Below are positions 8,679-17,521 of a stretch of 64,000 nt of DNA, piece by piece. Both the position numbers and the translations under genes were made by a program. The notes under the pieces were generated by a model. That model saw only the letters and a list, made by a program, of their open reading frames with translations. It made no database searches and was not told the origin of the DNA. Within the stretch, counting starts at the first letter, position 1. The number at the start of each line of letters is the position of its first letter. This DNA is from Streptomyces sp. PR69 (GTDB lineage: Bacteria > Actinomycetota > Actinomycetes > Streptomycetales > Streptomycetaceae), in assembly GCF_026420845.1 (NCBI RefSeq), contig NZ_JAOWCB010000002.1, positions 186,001 to 250,000 on the forward strand, given 5' to 3'.

Positions 8679-9919
8679 TCACCCGTACGGTCAGAGCGCA
8701 GCTGCTCGCCTTCGCCCTCGTCACCGCCCTCGGCGTGTCCCATGTGGCCGCCGAGTACACCGGACTCGCCGACCGGCTGCTGGGCCGCGGCTACACCGTA
8801 CGGGCCGAGTTCGCCGACTCCGGCGGCATCTACACCGGCGCGGAGGTCACCTACCGCGGGGTGCCCGTGGGCCGGGTGGGCGAACTGCGGCTGAGCGGCT
8901 CCGGGGGCGTCTCGGTGGAGCTTCGGCTGAAAGACTCCCCCGAGATCCCGGCCGACAGCCTCGCGGTGGTCGCGAACCGTTCGGCGGTCGGCGAGCAGTA
9001 TGTGGACCTCCAGCCGCGCTCCGACGACGGCCCGCGTCTGCGGGACGGCAGCACGGTGCCGCGCCGCAACACACGGGTGCCCACGCCCGCCACAGAGCTG
9101 ATCCTCAGTCTGGACCGGCTGGTGCGGTCGGTGGACAAGCAGGATCTGCGGATCACGGTCGACGAGCTGGGCAGGGCCTTCTCCGGCACCGGACCCCATC
9201 TGACCCGGCTGGTCGACTCGGGCAATGCGCTCGTGGAGTCGGCGTCCGACGCCCTCCCGGAGACCATCGCGCTCATCGAGGACTCACGGAAGGTGCTGAA
9301 GACCCAGACGGACCAGGAGTCGGCCATCAAGGGCTTTTCACGCGATCTGGCGGCCCTCACGGCACAGCTCAAAGCGAGCGACGGAGACATCCGGGCGCTG
9401 ATGGGCAACGGCGCGTCGGCCGCACACGAGGTGAACGAGCTGCTGACGGCCAACCGTCCGCACCTCCCCGTGCTGCTGGGCAATCTGATCAGCGGCGGTC
9501 AGATCACCCTCGCCCGGCTGCCCGGCGTCGAACAGATGCTGGTCACCTTCCCGGTGGCAGTCGCGGGCAGCTACACGGTGCTGCCGGGCGACGGCACCAC
9601 CCACTTCGGCATGGTCGTGAACGCCGACGATCCGCCGCCGTGCCGTCAGGGGTACGGAACCCAGCGCCGCGACCCCGCCGACACCTCCGACCGCCCGGCC
9701 AACACGGACGCCCGCTGCACCGAGCCGCGCGGCAGCGACACCTCCGTGCGCGGCGCCCAGAACGCCCCCCGCGCGGGGGCCGCACCAGGCGGCTCGGCGG
9801 GCGCGGGCCAGCTGGGCGGGGCCGGCCGTCAGCCCGTCCAGATCGGTTCCACAGGCGGTGCACAGAGCACATTCGGAAAGGACTCCTGGCAATGGCTGCT
9901 CGTCGGTCCCATGGCATAA
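8675..9919 (+). CDS. mceF: MCE-family protein, sixth of six (MceF)
   Basis: 414 aa Mce protein starting with GTG that overlaps the mceE stop. A hydrophobic anchor occupies about residues 5-25, the MCE domain about 35-125 (EVTYRGVPVGRVGEL) and a helical segment follows. The last 90 residues are rich in Ala, Gly, Pro and contain several Cys. The 3' end overlaps the next gene by 28 bp, and the Shine-Dalgarno for that gene (GGAAAGGA near 9875) lies inside mceF. Confidence 0.92.
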   Translation: MITRTVRAQLLAFALVTALGVSHVAAEYTGLADRLLGRGYTVRAEFADSGGIYTGAEVTYRGVPVGRVGELRLSGSGGVSVELRLKDSPEIPADSLAVVANRSAVGEQYVDLQPRSDDGPRLRDGSTVPRRNTRVPTPATELILSLDRLVRSVDKQDLRITVDELGRAFSGTGPHLTRLVDSGNALVESASDALPETIALIEDSRKVLKTQTDQESAIKGFSRDLAALTAQLKASDGDIRALMGNGASAAHEVNELLTANRPHLPVLLGNLISGGQITLARLPGVEQMLVTFPVAVAGSYTVLPGDGTTHFGMVVNADDPPPCRQGYGTQRRDPADTSDRPANTDARCTEPRGSDTSVRGAQNAPRAGAAPGGSAGAGQLGGAGRQPVQIGSTGGAQSTFGKDSWQWLLVGPMA

Positions 9920-10497
9920 CCCGCATCCGCCGCGTCACACGGGTCATCCGCCTCCCCCGCGTCCGCCGTGTCCCCCGCGTCCGCAGCGCCCGCAGCGCCC
10001 GCAGCGCCCGCCGCGTCCTGCTGCGCCCGGCGGTCACCGCGGCGCTGGCCGTCCTGGCCGTCGCGCTGACGGCCGCGTCCGGATGGCTCGGCGTCCAGGT
10101 GTACGAGCGCCGGACGGCGGACCAGCGGCACCAGGACATCCTGGCCGCGGCCCGGCAGTCGGCGCTCAACTTCACGTCGCTCGACTACCGGCACTACGAC
10201 CGGGACAGCAAGAACGTCCTGAGCGGCGCGACCGGAGACTTCAAGGAGCAGTTCTCGGCGCAGACGGAGCAGCTGACGAAGCTCGTCGCCGAGAACCAGT
10301 CGGTCTCCGAGGGCCGGATCCTCGACGCGGGCATCGTCCGGGCGGACGAACGGTCCGCCCGCGTCCTGGTGGCGGCGGACAGCAAGGTCACCAATGTCGC
10401 CACCCCCGAGGGCGCCGCCCGCAACTACCGCCTTCAGCTCGACCTCGTCCTTGAGGACGGACGGTGGCTGACGTCCGACGTCGCCTTCGCCGGCTGA
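9892..10497 (+). CDS. Mce-associated membrane protein 1
   Basis: About 201 aa. The ATG at 9892 follows a good ribosome-binding site and gives a very Arg-rich cytoplasmic leader (about 45 residues built from short VRR/SAR repeats), one transmembrane helix (about 50-72), then an extracytoplasmic domain with the LNFTSLDYRHYDRD motif found in Mce-associated proteins, which resemble small cystatin/NTF2-like folds. It sits in the normal mas1 position directly after mceF and is coupled to it. These proteins are thought to stabilise the Mce complex. Confidence 0.85.
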   Translation: MAARRSHGITRIRRVTRVIRLPRVRRVPRVRSARSARSARRVLLRPAVTAALAVLAVALTAASGWLGVQVYERRTADQRHQDILAAARQSALNFTSLDYRHYDRDSKNVLSGATGDFKEQFSAQTEQLTKLVAENQSVSEGRILDAGIVRADERSARVLVAADSKVTNVATPEGAARNYRLQLDLVLEDGRWLTSDVAFAG

Positions 10498-10535
10498 CCC
10501 GCCCCACCCTGAGCCCGCCCTTGAGGAGAAACACC

Positions 10536-11195
10536 ATGGCGAACCGATCCGTCCGCGTGGCGGCGGCCGCGCGCGCCGCGGCCAAGCGGTCCGAACGCGC
10601 CCAGCGCGCCGACGAGCCGGGGTCCGGGGCAAAACCGGCCGTCAGCACCGGGACCGAGCCCCGGTCTCCGGCCGCCCGCCCCCGCGGCCGGCGGAGCGCG
10701 GTGCTCAGCGGCGCGCTGGCGCTGCTGGTCGTACTGGCCCTGGCCGCCGGCGCCGTACTCGCCTGGCAGTACCGCCAGGCCGAACGCACCGCCCAGGCCC
10801 GTGCCTCCGCGCTGGCCGCCGCCCGCGAGGCGGCACCGGTGATCCTGTCGTACGACCACCGCCACCTGGACCGCGACTTCGCCGCGGCCCGCCGCCATCT
10901 CACCGGCGACTTCCTCGACCAGTACGGCAAGACCACGAAGACCGTCGTCACCCCCACCGCCACGAAGTACCGCGGCACCGTCAAGGCCACCGTCGCCACG
11001 CCCCCCAACGGCGACGACGCCCCCGCGGCCTCGGTGGTGTCGGCCACACCGGACAAGGCGGTGGTGCTGCTCTTCGTCAACCAGGTCACCACCAGCACCC
11101 GGCTCTCCACGCCCCGTCTCGACCTCAACCGCGTCCGGATGACGCTGGTCAGCACCCCGGACGGCTGGAAGGTCAGCGCCGTGGACGCGCTGTGA
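10536..11195 (+). CDS. Mce-associated membrane protein 2
   Basis: 219 aa; the ATG at 10536 lies behind TTGAGGAGAAAC. Charged, Pro/Ala-rich cytoplasmic leader, one transmembrane helix (about 55-78), then the same type of extracytoplasmic domain as the preceding protein ([18 protein letters not shown] corresponds to the LDYRHYDRD region), so the two are paralogues. It is the last gene of the mce operon. No strong terminator hairpin was seen in the 148 bp before the P450 gene. Confidence 0.85.
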   Translation: MANRSVRVAAAARAAAKRSERAQRADEPGSGAKPAVSTGTEPRSPAARPRGRRSAVLSGALALLVVLALAAGAVLAWQYRQAERTAQARASALAAAREAAPVILSYDHRHLDRDFAAARRHLTGDFLDQYGKTTKTVVTPTATKYRGTVKATVATPPNGDDAPAASVVSATPDKAVVLLFVNQVTTSTRLSTPRLDLNRVRMTLVSTPDGWKVSAVDAL

Positions 11196-11343
11196 CGCGG
11201 GCGGAGCCCACCTCCCCGTACGCGTACGGACGCTGCGCCACCGCGCACACCGCCCGAAAGGCGGTCTCGATGCGGCCCGCTGCCTCGAAGTAGCGTTCGA
11301 GCCGCTGAAGGAGTGCGTCGGAGCGAAGGCCAGGGAGGCCGCC

Positions 11344-12588
11344 ATGGCAGACCCGTCCCGTGTGGTGATAGACCCGACCGGACGCGACATCCACGAGGAA
11401 GCCGCCCGCATACGCGCGCACGGGCCGCTCACCCGCGTCGAACTCCCCGGCGGAGTCGAGGCGTGGGCGGTCAGCGCGCCTGAGGTGCTCAAGGAGCTGC
11501 TCACCGATCCACGCGTCTCCAAGGACCCGCGCCGCCACTGGCCCGCCTGGATCGACGGCGAGATCTCCCCCGAGTGGCCGCTGTTCACCTGGGTCGCGGT
11601 GGAAAACATGTTCACCGCCTACGGCGACGAGCACAAAAGGCTGCGCACACTGGTCGCCAAGGCGTTCACCGCACGCCGAACCGCCGCGCTGCGGCCGCGC
11701 GTCGAGGAGATCACCGCCGGCCTGCTGGACCGCGTCGCCGAGGCGGGGCGGGACGGCGGCGTGGTGGATCTGCGGGAGATGTACGCCTATCCGCTGCCGA
11801 TCCAGGTGATCAGCGAGCTGTTCGGGCTGCCCGAGGACAAGCGGGAGGCGCTGCGCGCCATCGTGGACAGCATCTTCCACACCTCCGCCGACCCCGAGGA
11901 GGTCACCGCCACCTACGCCCGGCTCTACGCCGTCCTGGGCGAACTCGTCGCCGCCAAGCGGGAGTCGCCCGCCGACGACATGACCAGCGCACTGATCGCC
12001 GCACGAGACGACCAGGGCGGCGCCCGGCTCAGCGAACAGGAGCTGCTCGGCACCCTGCTCCTGATGATCGGCGCGGGCCATGAGACGACGGTCAATCTCA
12101 TCGACAACGCCATCCACGCCCTGCTCACCCACCCCGAACAGCTCGCCCTGGTGCGGGAGGGCCGCGCCTCCTGGGACGACGTCATCGAGGAGAGCCTGCG
12201 CCATGACGCGCCGGTGGCCAGTCTGCCGCTGCGGTACGCGGTGGAGGACATCGAGGTGCCCGGCGCACCGGTGATCCGCAAGGGGGAGGCGATCCTCGCC
12301 GCGTACGCCGCCGCCGGCCGCTGCCCCGAGCGCCACGGCAAGGACGCCGGCCGCTTCGACGTCACCCGCCCTGACAAAGAGCATCTGGCCTTCGGCCATG
12401 GCGTCCACTTCTGCCTGGGCGCGTCGCTGGGCAGGCTGGAGGCCCGGATCGCGCTCCCCGCGCTCTTCGAGCGATTCCCCGGACTCGCCCTGGCCGTCCC
12501 GTCCGAAGAGCTGCGTCCGGTGGACTCGTTCATCTCCAACGGACATCAGGCCCTGCCCGCACGGCTCGGCGGTCAGCCGCCCTGGTAG
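11344..12588 (+). CDS. Cytochrome P450
   Basis: Soluble class I bacterial P450 of 414 aa. The oxygen-activation motif AGHET is at residues 244-248, ExxR at 283-286 and the haem-binding [10 protein letters not shown] at 350-359 with Cys357 as axial ligand. The length is normal and all key residues are present. The N terminus is of the CYP105/107 type. No ferredoxin or reductase gene lies beside it, so electrons must come from elsewhere. It starts 148 bp after the mce operon on the same strand and its 3' end overlaps the convergent kinase gene by 16 bp. The substrate is unknown; the mce neighbourhood makes a lipid or sterol possible but unproven. Confidence 0.93.
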   Translation: MADPSRVVIDPTGRDIHEEAARIRAHGPLTRVELPGGVEAWAVSAPEVLKELLTDPRVSKDPRRHWPAWIDGEISPEWPLFTWVAVENMFTAYGDEHKRLRTLVAKAFTARRTAALRPRVEEITAGLLDRVAEAGRDGGVVDLREMYAYPLPIQVISELFGLPEDKREALRAIVDSIFHTSADPEEVTATYARLYAVLGELVAAKRESPADDMTSALIAARDDQGGARLSEQELLGTLLLMIGAGHETTVNLIDNAIHALLTHPEQLALVREGRASWDDVIEESLRHDAPVASLPLRYAVEDIEVPGAPVIRKGEAILAAYAAAGRCPERHGKDAGRFDVTRPDKEHLAFGHGVHFCLGASLGRLEARIALPALFERFPGLALAVPSEELRPVDSFISNGHQALPARLGGQPPW

Positions 12589-14618
12589 GGCGTTGTGCAC
12601 ACCAGCGTCGCGCCGTTGTGCACCAGCCAGGCCCAGTACGGCGTGCTGTCGCCCGGCGTGCGCAGGCAGTTGTGGCTGCCGGCGCCGGGCGGGGCCTGAT
12701 AGACGCCGGTGATGTGCAGGATGCGGTTGTACCGGGCGGGGAGGCTCGTGCTGCGGCAGTCGACCAGCGACATCGGGGCCAGGGAGATCCGGTCGCCCGT
12801 CTGCCGGCCGAGCATGCAGTAGAAAGGGCGGTAGATGCGGGTGAGGCAGAGCCGGGTGGTCTCACCGCTGCTCGGGGAGCGGTAGCCCCAGTAGGCCTCT
12901 CCCGTGCCGGTGGGGCAGGAGCCACTGGTGACACGGGTGACGCGGACGTTGGCGTTGCCGCTGAAACAGGACACCGCGGCGGGCGGCACGTCGGTGTTCC
13001 ACCGGATGGAGTCGCCGCCGTATCCGGTGTCGTAGACCGGGAGGCAGTCGCCGGGCGACACGGCCTTGAACGCGGCCTGGGTGGGGTCCGGGGCGGGGTC
13101 GGTCTGCGGGGTGTCCCGTGCGCTGGGGCTCTTGTCACCACGGGTGTACGAGCCGTCGGACGCCCCACGCGGCGATCCACTGGACGACCCGCCCGACGAA
13201 CCGAGCGAACTGCCGCTCGTCGAGCCGGAGGAGTGGTCGCTCTCCCAGGGCTGCCAGACCAGCAGGGCGACCACCAGCAGCACGGCGGCGACCCAGCCGC
13301 CGCCGCGGCCGGATGAACGGGGCCGGGAGGGCGGCGCCGAAGGCCGCGCCGACGGCCACCCCGGTACGGGCCCCTGCGGGCCGGGGCGTTGCGGCACAGG
13401 CCGCTGGGGGCCGGGCTGCTGCGACGCACGCGACCGCGGCGCAGGCCCCTGCGGCGGGCCGGGGCGCTGCGGCGCAGACGGCTGCGGTGTGCGCTGCTGC
13501 GGACCCGGCTGCCGCGACGCAGACCCCTGCGGACCCGGCGGCCGCGGTGCGGCCGCCCTGCGCAGCTCCGCCTCCCGGCGGCGGCGGGCCTCGCGCGCCT
13601 TCCTCTCCCGCTCGCGGCGCGCCGCCCGCTCCCCTGGGGCGAGGAGCGTCGGCGCGGGGGGAGGCAGCGGCCGGGTGGGCCCTTCGGATGCCGGGGGCGG
13701 GGCCGCCGCGCCGAGCGCCCGCCCATGCGCCTCGTACGCCTCGATCATCGCCGTCCACTCCACCGGCAGCCAGCGCCGTCCGCTCCGCAGCGCGGCCGTC
13801 CGGTCGAGCGTCTCCAGGGCGCGGCCCACGAGCTGGGCGGGCCGGGGCCGGTGCTCCGGGGCGACGGCCAGACAGGGCCGGACCAGCGGGTCCAGTTCCC
13901 GGGGCAGCCCCGTCAGATCCGTCCTGCCCGCCTGGACGAGGGCCAGCAGGGCCATCGCTCCGAGCCCCTCCGGGTAGGGCGGGTGGCCGACGGCGAGGTG
14001 GAAGAGCGTCGCGCCCAGCGCGTACACATCGGATGCCTCGCTGCTCGGCTCACCGCGCGCCTGTTCCGGCGAGGTGAAGGGGATGGTGCCCAGCGTCAGC
14101 GAGGTACGGGTGAGGTCGACGGCGTGCGAGATGCCGAAGTCGATGAGCAGGGGGCCGGTCAGGGGCAGCAGGATGTTCTGGGGCTTGACGTCCCGGTGGA
14201 TGACGCCCTTGGCGTGCAGGGCGAGCAGCGCCTGCACGGCCCCCGCCGCGATCGACGGCGCGGCCCACGCCGGCAGCGGCCCGGCGTCGCGGACCAGGTC
14301 GGACAGCGCGGGGGCCGGTATGTACTCGATGGCCATCCAGGGCCGCGGGGCGTCCGGGTCGGCGGCCAGCACCCGCGCCGTGTAGGCGCTGTCGATCCGC
14401 TGCGCCAGCCTGACCTCCCGCGCGAACCGCTGCCGGTCGGTCGCGCCCACGACCCCCTCGGCGAGCAGCGTCTTGACCGCGACGAGCGGCCCGCCCGCGG
14501 CGGACCTCGCCAGATAGATCCGCCCCATGCCCCCGGAGGTGAGCCGCCACAACAGACGGTAGTCGCCCAGCGCTTGCGGATCGTCGTCCCCGAGCCGCCC
14601 GATTCCTATGCCGGCCAT
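12573..14618 (-). CDS. Membrane-anchored Ser/Thr protein kinase (PknB type)
   Basis: Hanks-type kinase, about 681 aa. Lys49 (VAVK), HRD at 141-143 and DFG at 160-162 are intact, and SPEQ stands at the APE position, so it should be active. A long Pro/Gln/Arg-rich linker (about 290-435) precedes one transmembrane helix (about 440-458), and about 200 residues with at least seven cysteines lie outside the cell; they are not PASTA repeats. The start at 14618 is chosen because it gives the usual short leader before the kinase domain; a GTG or ATG further upstream (14678) is possible. The 3' end overlaps the convergent P450. Confidence 0.9.
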   Translation of the reverse strand: MAGIGIGRLGDDDPQALGDYRLLWRLTSGGMGRIYLARSAAGGPLVAVKTLLAEGVVGATDRQRFAREVRLAQRIDSAYTARVLAADPDAPRPWMAIEYIPAPALSDLVRDAGPLPAWAAPSIAAGAVQALLALHAKGVIHRDVKPQNILLPLTGPLLIDFGISHAVDLTRTSLTLGTIPFTSPEQARGEPSSEASDVYALGATLFHLAVGHPPYPEGLGAMALLALVQAGRTDLTGLPRELDPLVRPCLAVAPEHRPRPAQLVGRALETLDRTAALRSGRRWLPVEWTAMIEAYEAHGRALGAAAPPPASEGPTRPLPPPAPTLLAPGERAARRERERKAREARRRREAELRRAAAPRPPGPQGSASRQPGPQQRTPQPSAPQRPGPPQGPAPRSRASQQPGPQRPVPQRPGPQGPVPGWPSARPSAPPSRPRSSGRGGGWVAAVLLVVALLVWQPWESDHSSGSTSGSSLGSSGGSSSGSPRGASDGSYTRGDKSPSARDTPQTDPAPDPTQAAFKAVSPGDCLPVYDTGYGGDSIRWNTDVPPAAVSCFSGNANVRVTRVTSGSCPTGTGEAYWGYRSPSSGETTRLCLTRIYRPFYCMLGRQTGDRISLAPMSLVDCRSTSLPARYNRILHITGVYQAPPGAGSHNCLRTPGDSTPYWAWLVHNGATLVCTTPYQGG

Positions 14619-14877
14619 CCCTCGCCCCCCACCCGCCCCGATGCCCGCCCCGCCCGATAGTGGCACGCGGACGGCCACGCTGCTTCCGGTAGCGCGCCTT
14701 CCGCTACGGCTACCGCCGGTACGCCCGCATCGGGCGGTACGGCTGCATCCAGCGGGGCTACCTCCGGGTACGTAAGCGCCCTCACATACCTCCGCCGCCC
14801 GGCGCTCCTAGCGTCGGCGGCGTACGAGGCACACAGCCCGACAGCACGATGTGACGCGCAGCGAAAGGAACCGCATC

Positions 14878-15381
14878 ATGACCACTGCCATGCAGGTGTC
14901 GCCCAGAACAGCCGTCATCCCCGTCCACGCGATGTGGGGGGCGGCCGCAGGGCTGGCAGGGGGCGTCGGCATGGGCGTCTGGATGTCGGTGTCCCGGCCG
15001 GTGATGGACACCGCCATGATCACCATGGTCGCCGGTCTCCTCGGCTCGGCCAACGCCTTCGCCGGGTGGCTGATCCATCTGTCCATCGCCGTGTTCGCGG
15101 GCGTCGGGTTCGGCGTCGCGCTGGGGCAGTTCGCTCAGCGCCTTGCGCCGGCCGCCGTCCTCGGGCTCGTCTACGGAGCGCTGTGGTGGGCCCTCGGCGC
15201 TCTGTGGATCATGCCGGCCAATATGGGCATGCCCGTCTTCGACTGGAACGATGTGACCGCTTCCAGCCTCGGGGCCCATCTGGTGTTCGGCCTGATCGCC
15301 GGAGCGGTCTTCGCCGCGGTCGCCCGGGCGGCGGGCGGCGCGGCAGGGGGCGCGGCGGGCGAGGCGATCGGCCGGTCCTGA
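14878..15381 (+). CDS. Small integral membrane protein, unknown function
   Basis: 167 aa, four predicted transmembrane helices rich in Gly and Ala (about residues 18-40, 45-65, 70-95 and 115-145). The ATG at 14878 follows GAAAGGAACC. It is divergent from the kinase gene, and a TAGCGT motif near 14810 may be its -10 element. The layout resembles small membrane proteins of the DUF6789/YagU-like type, but no motif fixes the function. The next gene on the same strand is a Crp-type regulator 167 bp downstream. Confidence 0.75.
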   Translation: MTTAMQVSPRTAVIPVHAMWGAAAGLAGGVGMGVWMSVSRPVMDTAMITMVAGLLGSANAFAGWLIHLSIAVFAGVGFGVALGQFAQRLAPAAVLGLVYGALWWALGALWIMPANMGMPVFDWNDVTASSLGAHLVFGLIAGAVFAAVARAAGGAAGGAAGEAIGRS

Positions 15382-15548
15382 GGATGACCCGAAGAGCGCC
15401 TGCCGCGTCAACGCCCCGGCCCGGCCGCGCCGGGGCATCCCGCGCGGACCGCTACTGTCTCACCGACAGCGCCGGGGCGCTGGCCGCACCGGCGTGGGGC
15501 GCGGCGCCGCCGCCGTGGGCGCCGGGACGACGCGAGGAGCCGCACCGT

Positions 15549-16250
15549 ATGACTGACGCCGGCGAGGACGCCGACAAGACCTGGTGCATCGCGGAGGTCG
15601 ACATCTTCCGCGATCTCAGCGAGCGGGAGATGGACGCCATCGCGGCCGCCGCTCCGATGAAGGCGTACAGCACGGGCGAGTTGCTCTACTCCCCGGCGCA
15701 GCCGTCCGAGGTGCTGTTCATCCTCAAGAAGGGCCGCGTGCGGATCTTCCGGGTCTCCGCCGACGGCCGTGCCCTCACCACGGCGATCATCACCCCGGGC
15801 ACGATCTTCGGCGAGATGGTGCTCCTCGGGCAGCGGATGCACGACAACTTCGCCGAGGCGCTCGACGATGTCACCGTATGTGTGATGAGCCGTGCCGACG
15901 TCCACCGTTTTCTGCTCTCCGACGCGCGGATCTCCGCACGCATCGCCGAGATCCTCGGCCGCCGTCTCACGGACCTTGAGCAGCGGCTGTCCGACAGCGT
16001 GTTCAAGTCCGTGCCGCAGCGCATCGCCACCACGCTGCTCACGCTCGCGGCCGAGCGCCGGCCGCGTGTCCTGGGCGCCCGCGGCCCGCAGATCGCCCTG
16101 ACCCACCAGCAGATCGCGGCCCTCGCGGGCACCTCCCGCGAGACCACCACCAAGGTCCTGCGCGACTTCGCCGCCCAGGACCTGATCCGCCTCGCCCGCG
16201 GCCGTATCACCGTCCTGGCACCCGAACGCCTCAAGGACCGCGCAGGCTGA
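15549..16250 (+). CDS. Crp/Fnr-family transcriptional regulator
   Basis: 233 aa. The N-terminal cyclic-nucleotide-binding jelly roll covers about residues 15-135 (the PGTIFGEMVLLG segment corresponds to the phosphate-binding cassette, without the Arg that cAMP binders need right after it). The C-terminal winged helix is about 150-225, with recognition helix TSRETTTKVLRDF. Only one Cys is present, so an Fnr-type iron-sulfur cluster is unlikely. The ATG at 15549 follows GAGGAG at 15534-15539; the frame is open upstream but lacks a better start. The ligand is unknown. Confidence 0.9.
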   Translation: MTDAGEDADKTWCIAEVDIFRDLSEREMDAIAAAAPMKAYSTGELLYSPAQPSEVLFILKKGRVRIFRVSADGRALTTAIITPGTIFGEMVLLGQRMHDNFAEALDDVTVCVMSRADVHRFLLSDARISARIAEILGRRLTDLEQRLSDSVFKSVPQRIATTLLTLAAERRPRVLGARGPQIALTHQQIAALAGTSRETTTKVLRDFAAQDLIRLARGRITVLAPERLKDRAG

Positions 16251-16399
16251 GCACCCCCCTGGGAGCGGCGGCTCGCCGCGCCGGCCGTCGGGCCCTAGCG
16301 TCGTACCGGGCGACACGGGACGTACCGGACGCACAGGCACGCGGACACACGCGGACAGAGGGCACACAGGCACACGGGCACAGCAGAGAGGCGCGGACC

Positions 16400-16990
16400 A
16401 TGGCGTGGCGGCTGGGGCGGACGGGGCGGGTGGCGGCAGTGGCCGGGGCGGCGGTCGGCGGGGTGGCGGCTGCCGCGTACGCGGGGCTGGTGACCGGGGC
16501 GGCGCCCCTCGACGTGGGAGCCGGGCGGCGGCTGCGGCCGCTGGGACCCCAGAGCGTGGACATCCGCGCACCGCGCGAGGTGGTCTTCGATGTGATCGCG
16601 CAGCCGTATCTGGGGCGGGCCACCCGGGCGATGCGCAAGAAGGTCGAGGTGCTTGAGCGGGGCGTCGACCTGGTGCTCGCCGCGCACTTCACGCCTGTCG
16701 CCGGCGGACGGCTGACGGCGCGGACCGTGGAGACCGTGCACTTCACCCGCCCCGAGCGGGTCGGGTTCCGGCTGGTGCGCGGGCCGGTGCCGTACGTCGT
16801 GGAGTCCTTCGAGCTCAGCCCGCTCGGCGAGGAGGGACGGACCCGGCTGCTCTACACGGGGGAGCTGGGCACGGACCTGTGGGGCCTCGGCCAGTGGTGG
16901 GGCGGGCTGGTCGCCCCGCGCTGGGAGGCGACCGTCGCCGCCTCGCTGACGGCGGTCAGGGAAGAGGCCGAGCGCCGCGCCCGTCGGTGA
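16400..16990 (+). CDS. SRPBCC-family (START-like) protein with N-terminal anchor
   Basis: 196 aa. The N terminus is a short basic segment plus a hydrophobic helix (about 8-32), followed by an SRPBCC/polyketide-cyclase-like fold from about residue 45: SVDIRAPREVVFDVI is the usual first strand and helix and the C-terminal helix ends in EEAERRARR. Such domains bind hydrophobic ligands. Start supported by GAGAGG before the ATG. It lies 46 bp upstream of the MauE-like gene on the same strand, but that gene seems to have its own promoter. Confidence 0.78.
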   Translation: MAWRLGRTGRVAAVAGAAVGGVAAAAYAGLVTGAAPLDVGAGRRLRPLGPQSVDIRAPREVVFDVIAQPYLGRATRAMRKKVEVLERGVDLVLAAHFTPVAGGRLTARTVETVHFTRPERVGFRLVRGPVPYVVESFELSPLGEEGRTRLLYTGELGTDLWGLGQWWGGLVAPRWEATVAASLTAVREEAERRARR

Positions 16991-17023
16991 GCGCGGTTAC
17001 CGTTCCGGACCGCCCGCCGGGAA

Positions 17024-17029
17024 TAGCGT
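17024..17029 (+). promoter_or_regulatory. Candidate -10 element of a leaderless transcript
   Basis: TAGCGT fits the TAnnnT -10 pattern of the Streptomyces principal sigma factor and ends 6 nt before the ATG at 17036, with no ribosome-binding site in between. Transcription would therefore start at or next to the start codon. No convincing -35 box is visible. Confidence 0.45.
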
Positions 17030-17035
17030 GCACTC

Positions 17036-17521
17036 ATGGTGCTGCGGATCGTGCTGGGCGCGCTGTACGCCGCGATGGCCGCCGGGCAGCTTGCCTCCGT
17101 ACGGGAGATGCCCGGCATCCTCGCCGCGTACGGGCTGGTCCACGGCGCGGCGGCGACGGCGCTGGCCGCGGGGCTGATCGCCGGTGAGCTGGTGTGCGCC
17201 GCGTGGTTCCTGGGCCGTCCTCGGTCACGGGCGAGCGCGCCGGTGTGGGTGTTCACGGGCGTCGCCCTCGTCTGGGCGCTGCTGGCCGCACAGGCGTTCG
17301 CACGCGGGCTGACCGTCGCCAACTGCGGCTGCTTCGGCGTCTATCTGACGCAGCGGCTCTCCTGGTTCGTCCTCGTCCAGGACGCGCTGCTGCTCTGCTA
17401 CGCGGGGCTTCTGCTGTACGGGACCCGCCGCCGTCCGGCCCCCCGGGCCGCCGCCGGGGCACCCGGCCACCACGCTCCCCCAACTCCCCCAGCTCCCCCC
17501 GATCGGAGGCCTTCCGGATGA
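17036..17521 (+). CDS. MauE/DoxX-like membrane protein
   Basis: 161 aa with about four transmembrane helices and the motif NCGCFG (about residues 95-100), a cysteine pair in a loop that is typical of MauE-like proteins. Relatives are linked to disulfide or quinone redox chemistry at the membrane. The C terminus is a Pro-rich tail. It overlaps the radical SAM gene by ATGA, which ties its expression to that enzyme. The redox link is family knowledge; its role here is inferred. Confidence 0.78.
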   Translation: MVLRIVLGALYAAMAAGQLASVREMPGILAAYGLVHGAAATALAAGLIAGELVCAAWFLGRPRSRASAPVWVFTGVALVWALLAAQAFARGLTVANCGCFGVYLTQRLSWFVLVQDALLLCYAGLLLYGTRRRPAPRAAAGAPGHHAPPTPPAPPDRRPSG

